This document shows positions 54,579-64,000 of a DNA stretch of 64,000 bases, in pieces. The notes beneath the pieces were generated by a model. The model was not told where the DNA came from. It saw only the letters and a program-made list of their open reading frames with translations, and searched no databases. The position numbers and the translations under genes were made by a program. Source of the stretch: Cladopsammia gracilis (taxonomy: Eukaryota > Cnidaria > Anthozoa > Scleractinia > Dendrophylliidae); assembly GCA_022457155.1 (NCBI GenBank), contig JAJGOT010000600.1, positions 306,501-370,500 on the forward strand, written 5' to 3'. How positions within the stretch are numbered: position 1 is the first letter of the stretch; each line of letters opens with the position of its first letter.

Positions 54579-54821
54579 TTAAAATCTGAAACTTTTTGTG
54601 AAGGATTGTAACAGATTTTCCTTGTCCCTCGTGTCAAGGTTGCAGTACTCTTTCATCGACCTATAAAGCAGGCTAATTGTTTGATTAAGAACTTCGGCCT
54701 GCATTTCTGCAGCTTCTGTATCAAAGTTCTTAAGTATTATCTCGGTTCTATCCACAACTTCTCCTAGAAACTTGGGAAACTCAAATTCTATGTCAAATTC
54801 TTCTTCCCACTCTGCCGCCAT
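54579..54821 (-). CDS. Small acidic hypothetical protein, 80 aa
   Basis: Single open frame on the minus strand from an ATG in strong context (AAAAATGGCGG) to TAA. It begins MAAEWEEEFDIEFEFPKFLG; an acidic N-terminus is followed by helix-like sequence (VVDRTEIILKNFDTEAAEMQ, then LNQTISLLYRSMKEYCNLDT). An in-frame ATG further upstream (54881) would add 20 residues, but the downstream ATG has the better context. No membrane segment or known domain. Codon use and composition look more protein-like than the shadows around it. Could be a real short gene, a first exon, or chance. Confidence 0.4.
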   Translation of the reverse strand: MAAEWEEEFDIEFEFPKFLGEVVDRTEIILKNFDTEAAEMQAEVLNQTISLLYRSMKEYCNLDTRDKENLLQSFTKSFRF

Positions 54822-54884
54822 TTTTGTTCTATATGGCCGCGCTCGTCCCAGGAAGATTGAACATATATTTTCGGATTGCATATA

Positions 54885-55130
54885 AAATTAAGGATTGGAT
54901 TGAATCAATATTCGTGTTATTGGATTGAATCAATATATGCGGTATTGGATTGCATATAAATTTAAGGATTGGATTGAATCAATATTCGTGGTATTGCATT
55001 AAATATAAAATTTCAAGATTGGATTGAATCAATATACATGTGGCATTGAATTGCAAATAAAATTTAAGGACTGGATTGAATCATAAGAAATAGTTTGAAT
55101 TGAACCAACATTGGTAGCATTGATTGCATT
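54885..55130. repeat. Degenerate tandem repeat GGATTGGATTGAATCAATAT
   Basis: Four to five units spaced ~65-85 bp, just upstream (5') of the small minus-strand frame. Confidence 0.8.
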
Positions 55131-55959
55131 GAATGGCTTTTATGACTTTAAATTAAACCTTTATTTAAAGGATTGACTGGAACATATATATATCTCAGAT
55201 TACATTTAGCTACAAACGGCTTGCCATACTATGACTCAGGCTTTGATATATTGAAACCTAGGATTTTTTTTTTTTTTTGGGGGGGGGGGAGGGGGTTCCA
55301 CCCCTTAGCTCCGCTACATAGAACCGTGGCGAGACGAGCTTTACTACCTTAATGATCGTTAAGAGATGTTTCAAAACAAACAAACACGTAAACCAACAAA
55401 GACAACTGCTTACAAGTGTACATACTATTACACAACACTAATACGTATACCTTATGTAAGGTAGGGATCGGATGTAAGTTGTTTATTTGATCAAAAAGTT
55501 ACACAAATAAAGAGCAATGGATGAAATTTCCAATGCAAGTAAGACATTAATTCTTTTCAGATGAATTTCAAAGGCATCCCTTACAAAATGAGGCACTATC
55601 TTTTTACTATCTTATGGCTAGTTAATGAAACTATCTGCAAGCTATCTCCTATCTAGTTTATTCCTATCTTCAAGCCCTGTGTAGCTACTATTAACTAATT
55701 GCTACCTTAATCCTATCTTTTTCCTAACTAGTTTCTAGTTATTTGGAACCTTGCAGATAGGCTATCTTAATACTATCCGGAAAATGAGATTGTTCACGTT
55801 GATGCAATAGTTAGGATTTAGATATATATAAGATAGAGTAAAACTAGCTTTTGATAGGCTAAAAAGTTAATTTTCAGATAAATGTAAACTAGAGATGAGA
55901 TCATTAACATAGTTAAAAACTAGTTATTAGATAGATATAAACTAGAAGCATTGATATCA

Positions 55960-56390
55960 AAAACAGTACACAGATAGCAATAAACTAGGCATTAATTAGT
56001 TAAAAGATAGTGATTGGATAGTAATAAACTAGATGTTTGATAACTGAAAAGTAGTGTTTGGATAGCAATAAACTAGATTTCTGATAGATAAAAAGTAGTG
56101 GTTGGATAGCAATAAACTAGATTTCTGATAGATAAAAAGCAGTGATTGGATAGTAATAAACTAGATTTTTAATAGATAAAAAGTAGTGTTTGGATAGCAA
56201 TAATAAACTAGATGTCTGATAGCTAAAAAGTAGTGTTTGGATAGCAATAAACTAGATTTCTGATAGATAAAAAGTAGTGGTTGGATAGCAATAAACTAGA
56301 TTTCTGATAGATAAAAAGTAGTTATTGAATAGCAATAAACTAGATGTCTGCGATTTAGCTAAAAAGTAGTGATTGGATAGTAAGCTTAAT
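55960..56390. repeat. 44-bp tandem array GGATAGCAATAAACTAGATT..
   Basis: GATAGCAATAAACTAG recurs at 56061, 56105, 56149, 56193 and beyond; about nine to ten units. Confidence 0.9.
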
Positions 56391-56718
56391 TAACACATCA
56401 CAATTTTAAGCACTTAAATCATTAAGGAACAGAAAGCAAAAAAGCAATTAAACTATAGACAAAATGCAGTATAGAGCAGGGTGTCAGAAAAGAAGACCAC
56501 AAATGAAATATATACAGACATTAAAAATTTGAAACTGCACACCACAGGAGACAAAAATTGCAGTTGTCATGCCTTCAGTGAAAGGTTTTATTTTCACTTA
56601 AAAAAATGAATTTAAGTTCCAGAATAACAAGCTGTTATTAAAAGTTCACATCAAATTTGTACATATTATAATTAGTTTATTTACAGATAAATATATATAT
56701 GATAACTAGTATTTTTAA

Positions 56719-56858
56719 TCAGGACTCAGCTGCAGTCTGTGCCACCTCCTTTGTTTGCATTATAGTGCTTTCTTTGCAGATCAAGGACCGCTCAGAGTGT
56801 TGAATGGCAACTTTTAGCTTTGGATATAATGCTTTGTGACTACATGTACACTGTATTT
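56719..56858 (-). CDS. Possible terminal exon on the minus strand, unknown gene
   Basis: Acceptor TCTATTTGCAG precedes an open frame containing CTCSHKALYPKLKVAIQHSE and ending in TAAES then stop; an AATAAA (minus strand) lies about 40 nt beyond the stop (near 56676). No upstream partner exon was identified. Confidence 0.25.
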
Positions 56859-57039
56859 CTGCAAATAGACAAAAGGAAAATGCAAAAGAAAAGATTCGTA
56901 TTAGGTGTGATTTAGCAGCGCTTACAAGATGCACAGCCATTTGATGTACATGTAGATGTTGTGGTTTAATATTTTTTTGGTTTACAAATTTTCAAACCAA
57001 TTTACTTTAATTTTCTTTTGTCTGAGATTCATTAACATG

Positions 57040-57081
57040 ATTTGGGGCCCACAGTTTTAGCTAAAACTGTGGGCCCCAAAT
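57040..57081. repeat. Perfect 42-bp palindrome without loop
   Basis: ATTTGGGGCCCACAGTTTTA G and its exact complement meet at 57060/57061. Confidence 0.9.
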
Positions 57082-57223
57082 AGTTATGTCACGCACGAAA
57101 TATGTCGCGCCTTGCATACCCTCGCCTGTTCCGCTCTAGTAGGTGCGGTTTTATGTAAATGTAAAAGTTATTTTAGTCTCTTATGTAGGTATATATACAG
57201 GCCACTTATGTTGTATTGTAAAA

Positions 57224-57268
57224 CTCCGTGACGAAGTGTGCGTTATAGTCACACGAAACGCGTAGGAG
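57224..57268 (+). ncRNA. UGACGAA / GAAACG hairpin motif
   Basis: CTCC..GGAG outer pairing, TGACGAA, stem GTGTG / CACAC, GAAACGCG. Same plan as 26342-26385 but lacking the CUGA core, so not a canonical hammerhead. Confidence 0.4.
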
Positions 57269-59494
57269 AAATTAATTTACAAGTAAGAGTTCGCAGACGT
57301 GCTGCTCACTAGTTCATTCTTAAAAAATTCACTTACTCGATCCAAAAAGTCAGTGTATTCTATCTTTTTTAAAGGCTATAAGAAATTCTTTTCGCAAATT
57401 TTCAACCTAAAGTGTGAAGTGTACTTTGTAGTCAAATGTTAGTAAATCTGAGAAGCAGATCGAGGTTGCGTGACATTTACGTGAGTTTAGTTCGGTAAAA
57501 ATTCTAAGTGTCGTCAAGTAAGTCGTTCGCGTAGTACATGTATGCAGACTGGCTCAAATAAACAGCGCTCACTAGAATCGCTTATATTAATTCTTCTAAA
57601 GGTAAATATAATATTTTGGATTGGCAAGAATCAGCAATTACATAGAAATTCAGGAAATATTCTGACTCCCATACGAATAGCAAATGGCAGTCGCCGTACG
57701 GGTGCCGTACGAATAGCCACTGCGTAAAAAATATAAGGTCTATTCCTTTCCCACAATATGCTGGGGACTTTTGAAATGCCAAATAGCTAAGACGTCTGGG
57801 GTCTCACCGCTCGGGGAAGTCGATGGCAAATTAAGTGCATAACAAATGAAACAGCGCGAGGATAGAAAATACAAAATTTGAATTTCGAGAAACATTAGAT
57901 TAATATAAGCTTAATCTTACATTTGCAGGTCATCTCTAACTCTTACCTTTTTTCTCACACTGCCAGAGAAACTCGGCTTTCTTTAAAGTGACTTGAAATG
58001 TTCTTCAAGGGAAGCACTTCAGACGGTAAAAGGTATAAAATGTAGCCTCTTTTATAGCTGACTTAGCTGTAAAAAACGTCCGTTAATTTCATTGTGCTGT
58101 CCGCGCGCCCAAAGTCGAAACTGAAAATTTTGCACTTTTTCATTGGTTCAAAAGCCCCACGTGATGCGTGGAATCAAAATGCGCATGTTTTAAACTCACG
58201 ATGTCCCTGGGAACTAGCTTGCTTAACAACAAACATGGCGGACGATGGCGGACTGGTCGGAAGGATGAACATGTTCAAGTCGAAGAACGGCTGCTCGCTT
58301 CGGGAAAAAAATGCAATAATCCGACATTTTTGAGGTGTTAACAATGAGAAGAAACTTTGAAGTGTGGTTTCAAGCGAAGAAAGTGACCAACTACAACAAA
58401 CATTGAAACCGTTGAAACACGTGTTAAATATTCGTCCGCGAATATGAAAGGTTTGCAAATTAACAAAGAAACTTCGAATAGCGAAACCAAATGCATGTAT
58501 AATTAACAGCGGAATCGTTTATATTGGCACATAATGGAATTCGAAGGGTATACGCAAAGTAAATGAGATGTGCACTCGATTGTTGCTGTTGAACGTCGAA
58601 GAATATTCAGCTCTCCAAAATATAAGCTTAAACAGAACTTACGTTCGCCATAGGTGTGAACATGGTGAGTGACTATCTGTATTATTTGTAGTATCAGAAA
58701 GAACTTTATTTTTTTTTATATAGTCCTTTTTATAAATTTACCATGTCATTAACTCTAGCTGATTTTTGCACATCAAATTATATTTGTGATTTTTTGCCAA
58801 TTGGCAACGTCTGTTGAAAAGCAAACATTGTGAGAGAATTGAACATGTACATGTAAGTTTGCCTTTTTTTTTTTGCTTATTTCACTTAAAGGTTATAATT
58901 ACCATAAATTGATAAATCTTGATTAAGGATGTTACCTGTGAATTTCAACTCTGTTTATGTCGTCATTCGCAAACCAAAAGAAAGATACTGTCAGTTTTTT
59001 TCATACTTCCCTGTTCCCTGATCTCTATTACTTGTTTATTGAATAAGTTCTCATGTGCTTTCACAGAGATGAAATTAAACCAAATATACCAAATGAATAC
59101 AAATTAATCAGAGATATGTCATTTTTTGTGTACGTTTATTCCAGTAGTTGATATGGGGGTGCAGAATTCCTGCAGCACCAGTCGATGTAAAAGTGCAGAA
59201 TTTCTGCAGCACCAGTCAGTATGGGCAAGCTTGTAAATAATGGAAATTCATTCCAGCCAGCTATTTTTTTTTGTATCTGCATGTGCCAGGTTAAATCTAA
59301 ATGTACAGCTGTAGCAGTTTTAAATTAAGACTAATTAACTAATTAAGACTACCACTTATTATACAATATGTTTACTATATCAAAGAGAAATAGTGATATA
59401 TAGCTACATGTATGTGTAGTCTAACTTATTAAGACTATACCACTTATTATACAAGATTTTTACTAGCTATATTTTTACTAGCTATATTTTCACT

Positions 59495-59935
59495 ATCTGT
59501 GACAAAGATGGTGATGGATAATTTACAGAAAGGCTATCTTTTTACTATCTCTGACAAAGATAGCTTTTGGGTAGGTTATAAAAGTGCTACATGAGTGATG
59601 GATAGTTTTCAGATAGGCTATCTTTTTACTATCTCTGACAAAGATAGCTTTTGGGTAGGTTATAAAAGTGCTACATGAGTGATGGATAGTTTTCAGATAG
59701 GCTATCTTTTTACTATCTCTGACAAAGATAGCTTTTGGGTAGGTTATCAAAGTGCTACATGAGTGTTGGATAGTTTTCAGATAGACTATCTTTTTACTAT
59801 CTCTGACAAAGATAGCTTTTGGGTAGGTTATCAAAGTGCTACATGAGTGTTGGATAGCTTTCAGATAGGCTATCTTTTCACTATCTACAGTAAAGATAGG
59901 TTTGAGATAGGATAGAGTTTTATTGTACATTAGTA
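59495..59935. repeat. 84-bp tandem array, about five units
   Basis: GTGCTACATGAGTG recurs at 59584, 59668, 59752 and 59836. Being 28 codons long, the unit keeps a minus-strand frame open without implying a protein. Confidence 0.92.
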
Positions 59936-60897
59936 AGATAGTCTTCAGATAGCCTAGTTTTTGGCTTACTACAGTGATGGTAGATTTTGGATAGACAAGT
60001 TAGTAGATAGATAGGCTATCTTTTGACTATCTACACAGGAAGCTAGTTTTTAGATAGTCTATCTATTTGCTAACTATCTGATAGATATATATCAGTTAGC
60101 TTTAAGCTAGGTCAAAGATAGCTATCCACTATCTACAAAACCTCTTGGATAGCAAAAAGATAGTGATTTTCATCAGTCAACTAGGAATGAGATAGTTGCA
60201 ACTAGCATAAAGTTAGTAATAAACTAGTAATAAGATATGATTGTTTTTGTGAGGGATACAAACTTTTCCAACTTGTAATTGTAGGACTCTTGTAGGCGTT
60301 CATCGACGTGAAACATGTGCGCGTCTCAGACTAGAGACTCGGATAGAGACTACAGCATCCACATTTTACAACCAAACATTTCAAAACTCAAAAATGCCAG
60401 CACTTGTCAACGATCTATTTAAACTCTTGCAACATCCACATAACACACAGCCGTCGCACTAAATGCGTAGAATACATAGTGCTACAACTGACCAATGAAA
60501 GAACTTTATGTCCTTACCACGTGCTTGCCATTACGCAGATATGCTGTCATCCAATATCTCAGACCCATCATTGATGTCAACGCAACGGAATTCACAGAAA
60601 GGCAAACGTCATTTGGACAAGTGCTGACAGGGCCATGGCCGCATAGTACATAAACAGAGCGACAAAGGATTTGGACACAATTGACGGAACTCCCCAATGC
60701 AATAAGAGGTTTATCATTGTGACTGGATTGCAACAAGAAGATGTAAGTATGGCAAGGGCACTTAATTTGCAAGGGTTACTCGCTTTGCAATTTCTAATTC
60801 GCGTGCGTTTCAAATTTGCTCTCAGAACGAAGAGCCAAGCATCAGTGTTTGCAGAAAAGAGAATAATAATACTGAACAGCAAACCAAACAAACCGAA

Positions 60898-60985
60898 ATG
60901 GGACAAAGGAAGAATGGAGTACAACATAGCAGCCTGAAAAAGATAAATGCTGTGGTAATGGGCAAGAACGGAGTCGGAAAATCCG
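60898..60985 (+). CDS. RERG-like: RERG-like exon 1 (P-loop)
   Basis: 88 nt from ATG (G at +4); P-loop GKNGVGKS; phase 1 donor TCCG|GTGAGC. Confidence 0.78.
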
Positions 60986-63522
60986 GTGAGCATATTTCTA
61001 TCCATCTTCCATCGTGGTATTTTGAAATGAAGGGGAACTGATGACCCGTTTTAATTCTCATCTACTTGGTGCACTGTCTTTTCACATAAAACACCACATC
61101 TGAAAAATATTTGTGATTTGAAAGGAGATCGTCGTAAGTGCTTGTATTGACAAGGATATGTTAGATTTCGGGCCTTTATTCTCTTTTGCATTGTAAGTAA
61201 ACACTTTTTCACAGAACAACAGCTGGTTGATAAGAGCTAGGCTGTTACGACACTGTAATGCAATGTTTCTGGTCAATATACTGCTTGCTTTGAAATTTTG
61301 CAAAAACATATCAGCAGAAATAAAACGGCTAATGATTTTCTAAGCGAGGAGAGGGAAAATGCAACACCCGGGAAATCAGTTCAAATCAGTCCGCTAAATA
61401 AACTGTTTGGATTGCCATGTTTTTCTAATAGCAGAAGAGTAAACATATTTAGTGACGTTTATTGTTTTATAGCAAGAATGCGCAAAGAACGACAAAGTGA
61501 AACGCGTTCATCACTTGTTTTGCGCGTAGCGATTGATCTTGGACTAATAAGTGTTTCTCTTTTCCTCGTTTCTCCTTTGTTAATCAGCTCTGACAGTCCG
61601 TCTTCTTACCAAAAGATTCATTGGCGAGTACGATAGCTCCCTTGGTAAGTTTTTACTCCGCAAAAATGCAGGCTACGTAAACTGGTTCTAGTTTATATTT
61701 AGAGTATGTACATTACAGATATATAACAGGCTTATCGATTCCAAGCAGAAACCGCAGCTTTTTATCTTGGTCTTTATAACATTGCCGCAATCGACGCCAA
61801 TACAGTATAATATATATCCGATACATGACATGTTATTATAGTGATTATAACCGCGGCCCCGTTATTGATACGATAACCGAAAACCTTGAAAAATGTTCAG
61901 ACATGTCAACGCATATAATCTTTTTCAAAGAGGATTAATTTAACTTAAGATTTGACACAAAGTAAACTTTAGCCATGTTTTGTTAAATGCTCGTAGAAAA
62001 CGTTCCATTTTCTGCATGTGGAACGAGAAAGGAGAACACATTTTTTTCGCATTTGGAACAACATCTGTTTAACATATCATCAGCCACTGATTTCGTCATT
62101 AAAATTTCTCTCTACTGTCTCATGACAAAGTATTTATTACAAGCGGCGTAAGATCAACCGATAAGAAATCATATCTGAACGACAATCGAGATCACGGTCA
62201 CATGCCGCAGTAAAGTTCACGCACAGACATATTTTTTTTTATTGCGCAAAAGCAATGCACTGCATTCTTTAAAAGAAAATAGATTGTAAAATGTTTTATT
62301 TATATATCATAATTCGCAAAGCTTACAAAGTTTTACTCACGGCTGCCCCAAATCACCATTGCCATTAAGGATCACGGTCTCAAAAGCTACTAGAAATTAT
62401 TTACATGAATTGCTAAAGTTGGACTCTGAGAGTGAAGGGAGTATCCGAGGAAAGAAATAATCTACAGGATACTAACCCTTTTCACCCAAGAGTGCCCAAA
62501 ATCAAAATTCAAGGAAAATCCTTTATTCTTTTGTAAAATATTGAAAAACAAATGGTACCATGCAAAAGTACTGCTGAAGAGGTCTCATTTGAATGGTCAC
62601 ACCATAGGATTTCATCAATAGACTCGAAAGTTAGAACAAATGGTACCATGCAAAAGTACCGCTGAAGAGGTTTCATTTGAATGGTCACACCATAGGATTT
62701 CATCCACGGACTCATAAATAAGTTAGAAACTACACTTTCTGGGTTCTTTTGACCAGTGTAAATCGAAGGGCGGAGACGTAAGAAGCGGCAAATGGCTGCC
62801 ACTAAGGTCACTAAGCTTGCGTGCGGATGTTCTTATCTACCGCGAAGCAAAGCTACGCGTGAAAAGAAGCGATAAGGCATCCGATAAATTTCGTGCTGGG
62901 GGCGTACTTCTCTTGAGCGTATACCATTAAACTTGCCTGCGGAGCGGAGTTTTGAAATTGGATAATTTTTATGAGATTGCGAAACGCTAAGGAAGATACA
63001 AATAGCATTATTTTAAAGTCCATATTAGGATACGCATCTTAAGAAGTGTATTAGAATTTGATAGCACTTTACAAATTTTGGGTTTGCAGAAACTATTGTT
63101 GGTTAGCTTTTGTGTTTTGGTTTGGGTACAGCAGTGTATTTTGAATCTTTTGTTTTACGTCTTTCAGTGGTCAAAACACCCGCGACATCAAGAAACAGTC
63201 CAAATTTTGCGAACTACATTATCGTATGGATTCCTTATCTCTACAATTTTGCTCAGGACAGTTATTCCTTATGACCAAAGCTATGCATTGTTTTATTATA
63301 CTTAATTAGTTATCTCTACTGCCATTTTCCTGATCCCAATAATTCGTATATTATCCCTTATCGCTAAAAACCCCTTTGTATATAATATCCGAATGAAGTC
63401 CAGCCTAGATAAATCAAAACCGGTTATTTTCTCTTTTTTTTTTTTTAGAATCGATCTACAGACATTATTTCGATTTGGAAGGAGACCACATCTCACTGGA
63501 TCTCATGGATACTGCTGGCAAG
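60898..63522 (+). CDS. RERG-like: RERG/RASL-type Ras-like small GTPase, first three recognisable exons (continues right of window)
   Basis: Exons 60898-60985, 61588-61644 and 63449-63522 join in frame. The protein begins MGQRKNGVQHSSLKKINAVV, then P-loop MGKNGVGKSA, LTVRLLTKRFIGEYDSSLE (switch I) and ISLDLMDTAGK (switch II start, G3). Sequence and exon phases fit the RERG/RASL11/RASL12 group of Ras proteins (RERG: GVGKSALVVRFLTKRF, EYDPTLESTYRH). Positions equivalent to Ras 12, 35 and 61 read Asn, Ser and Lys, unlike canonical Gly, Thr, Gln. All donors and acceptors are canonical (CCG|GTGAGC, AATCAG|, TTG|GTAAGT, TTTTAG|, AAG|GTAAAA). An in-frame extension from an acceptor-like TGCTCTCAG at 60825 is possible, so the start could be upstream. 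Motifs G4/G5 and the C-terminus lie beyond the window. Confidence 0.85.
61588..61644 (+). CDS. RERG-like: RERG-like exon 2 (switch I)
   Basis: 57 nt, acceptor TTAATCAG, donor CTTG|GTAAGT; ALTVRLLTKRFIGEYDSSL. Confidence 0.85.
61645..63448. other. Intron of the RERG-like gene
   Basis: Contains an 88-bp tandem duplication (62552-62727) and otherwise no recognised feature. Confidence 0.6.
62552..62727. repeat. Two-unit 88-bp tandem duplication
   Basis: ATGGTACCATGCAAAAGTAC starts at 62552 and 62640; units about 93% identical. Confidence 0.92.
63449..63522 (+). CDS. RERG-like: RERG-like exon 3 (G3 motif)
   Basis: 74 nt after a long poly-pyrimidine tract (TTTTTTAG); ESIYRHYFDLEGDHISLDLM then DTAGK; donor AAG|GTAAAA, phase 0. 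Confidence 0.85.
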
Positions 63523-64000
63523 GTAAAATACTGGTTTGCAAAATACAACAGTAACAGGCTTAATAGCCGTCACTACTCCCTGCTTAGACATACGCATTGT
63601 AATCAAAAGTGAGTACTCAACGTCTGACACGGCGACGCATTTCATTAAAACAATACTTGTTCGAAAATTTGGTGGTTAACAATTATTCCCCAAAGTGGAG
63701 GTGAATATCACCTATTTGATGTATATTTGTTATTGACCAAGCGTGAGGTCAGATATTGCTCGACTGATTCCCTTTGTTTTTCCACATGAATATGTGGACA
63801 ACAATTCGACCGAACAATAACTATAACAACGAAAACTATAAGGTTTTTATTTTATTTCTGTACTGCGTGCGCAAGCAAAGAAAAAATCACGATTTGTTTT
63901 AATCCTTCTGCTCCAACTACCGAGAGTGCCCATGTCTAGCTCAAAACCGAAAAATCGGCCTTATCATTTTATAGGATATTTAGAAAGCGAACAGTTGCAC

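Larger units (their letters stand above)
55576..60257. mobile_element. Possible 4.7-kb composite element with tandem-repeat arms
   Basis: Ends ATCCCTTACAAAA and TTTTTGTGAGGGAT are inverted. Both arms (55590-56390; 59460-60240) are rich in ACTATC/GATAG and CTAGT/ACTAG words. The middle (56400-59450) is unique DNA. No transposase recognised. Confidence 0.4.

Noticed and set aside
59523..59930. Minus-strand 135-codon frame with 28-residue repeats
   Set aside because: Consequence of an 84-bp tandem array; no domain or conserved start.
60592..61005. 137-codon minus-strand hydrophobic frame
   Set aside because: Antisense of RERG-like exon 1; hydrophobicity comes from the complement of A/G-rich codons.
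61298..61636. 112-codon plus-strand frame
   Set aside because: Overlaps RERG-like exon 2 in a different frame; lies mostly in the intron and shows no domain.

Overview
The window looks like nuclear DNA of an AT-rich, transposon-laden invertebrate, most likely a cnidarian such as a stony coral. That is an inference: spliced genes with GT..AG introns, a decayed non-LTR retrotransposon, tRNA-derived SINEs and many short terminal-inverted-repeat elements support a metazoan; the choice of cnidarian rests on the general feel of the repeats. I see no bacterial, viral or organellar genes.

The main genes are a head-to-tail array of SLC46-type (proton-coupled-folate-transporter-like) major facilitator genes on the + strand. 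Copy A shows only its last two exons (4169-4770) because the window cuts it. Copy B (10810-25199) and copy C (42925-48933) are complete and parallel: six coding exons of identical lengths (228, 316, 546, 84, 157, 145 nt), identical phases, 491 residues each, about 87% identical by hand count. The array arose by segmental duplication: the 3' parts (2256-5660, 23018-25680, 47600-50460) are related, and the A-B spacer (about 5810-10809) reappears, swollen by insertions, as the B-C spacer (32100-42924).

Because the copies are so alike, many transposon insertions can be read directly as filled versus empty sites, with target duplications: TTAA elements (piggyBac-like), poly-G/poly-C-ended elements with an 8-bp duplication (hAT-like), TA elements with subterminal repeats (pogo/Tigger-like), and foldback hairpins. 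One TA family has expanded its 17-bp subterminal motif into a minisatellite inside intron 4 of B (20228-21036) and C (47053-47425).

The left edge (1-2010) is a 5'-truncated, frame-broken LINE on the minus strand. The right part (50.5-64 kb) lies outside the duplications. It holds TTAA and hairpin elements, tandem arrays, a possible small minus-strand gene at 54.6-54.8 kb, and the first three recognisable exons of a RERG/RASL-type small GTPase (60898 to beyond 63522), whose catalytic positions are unusual. A broken RecQ-like helicase fragment (14000-14180) sits in intron 2 of copy B.

Functionally, the SLC46-like proteins are predicted 12-helix membrane carriers. The two cysteines of the extracellular disulfide are kept, but several residues known to matter for folate/proton transport in human SLC46A1 are replaced, so the substrate is open.
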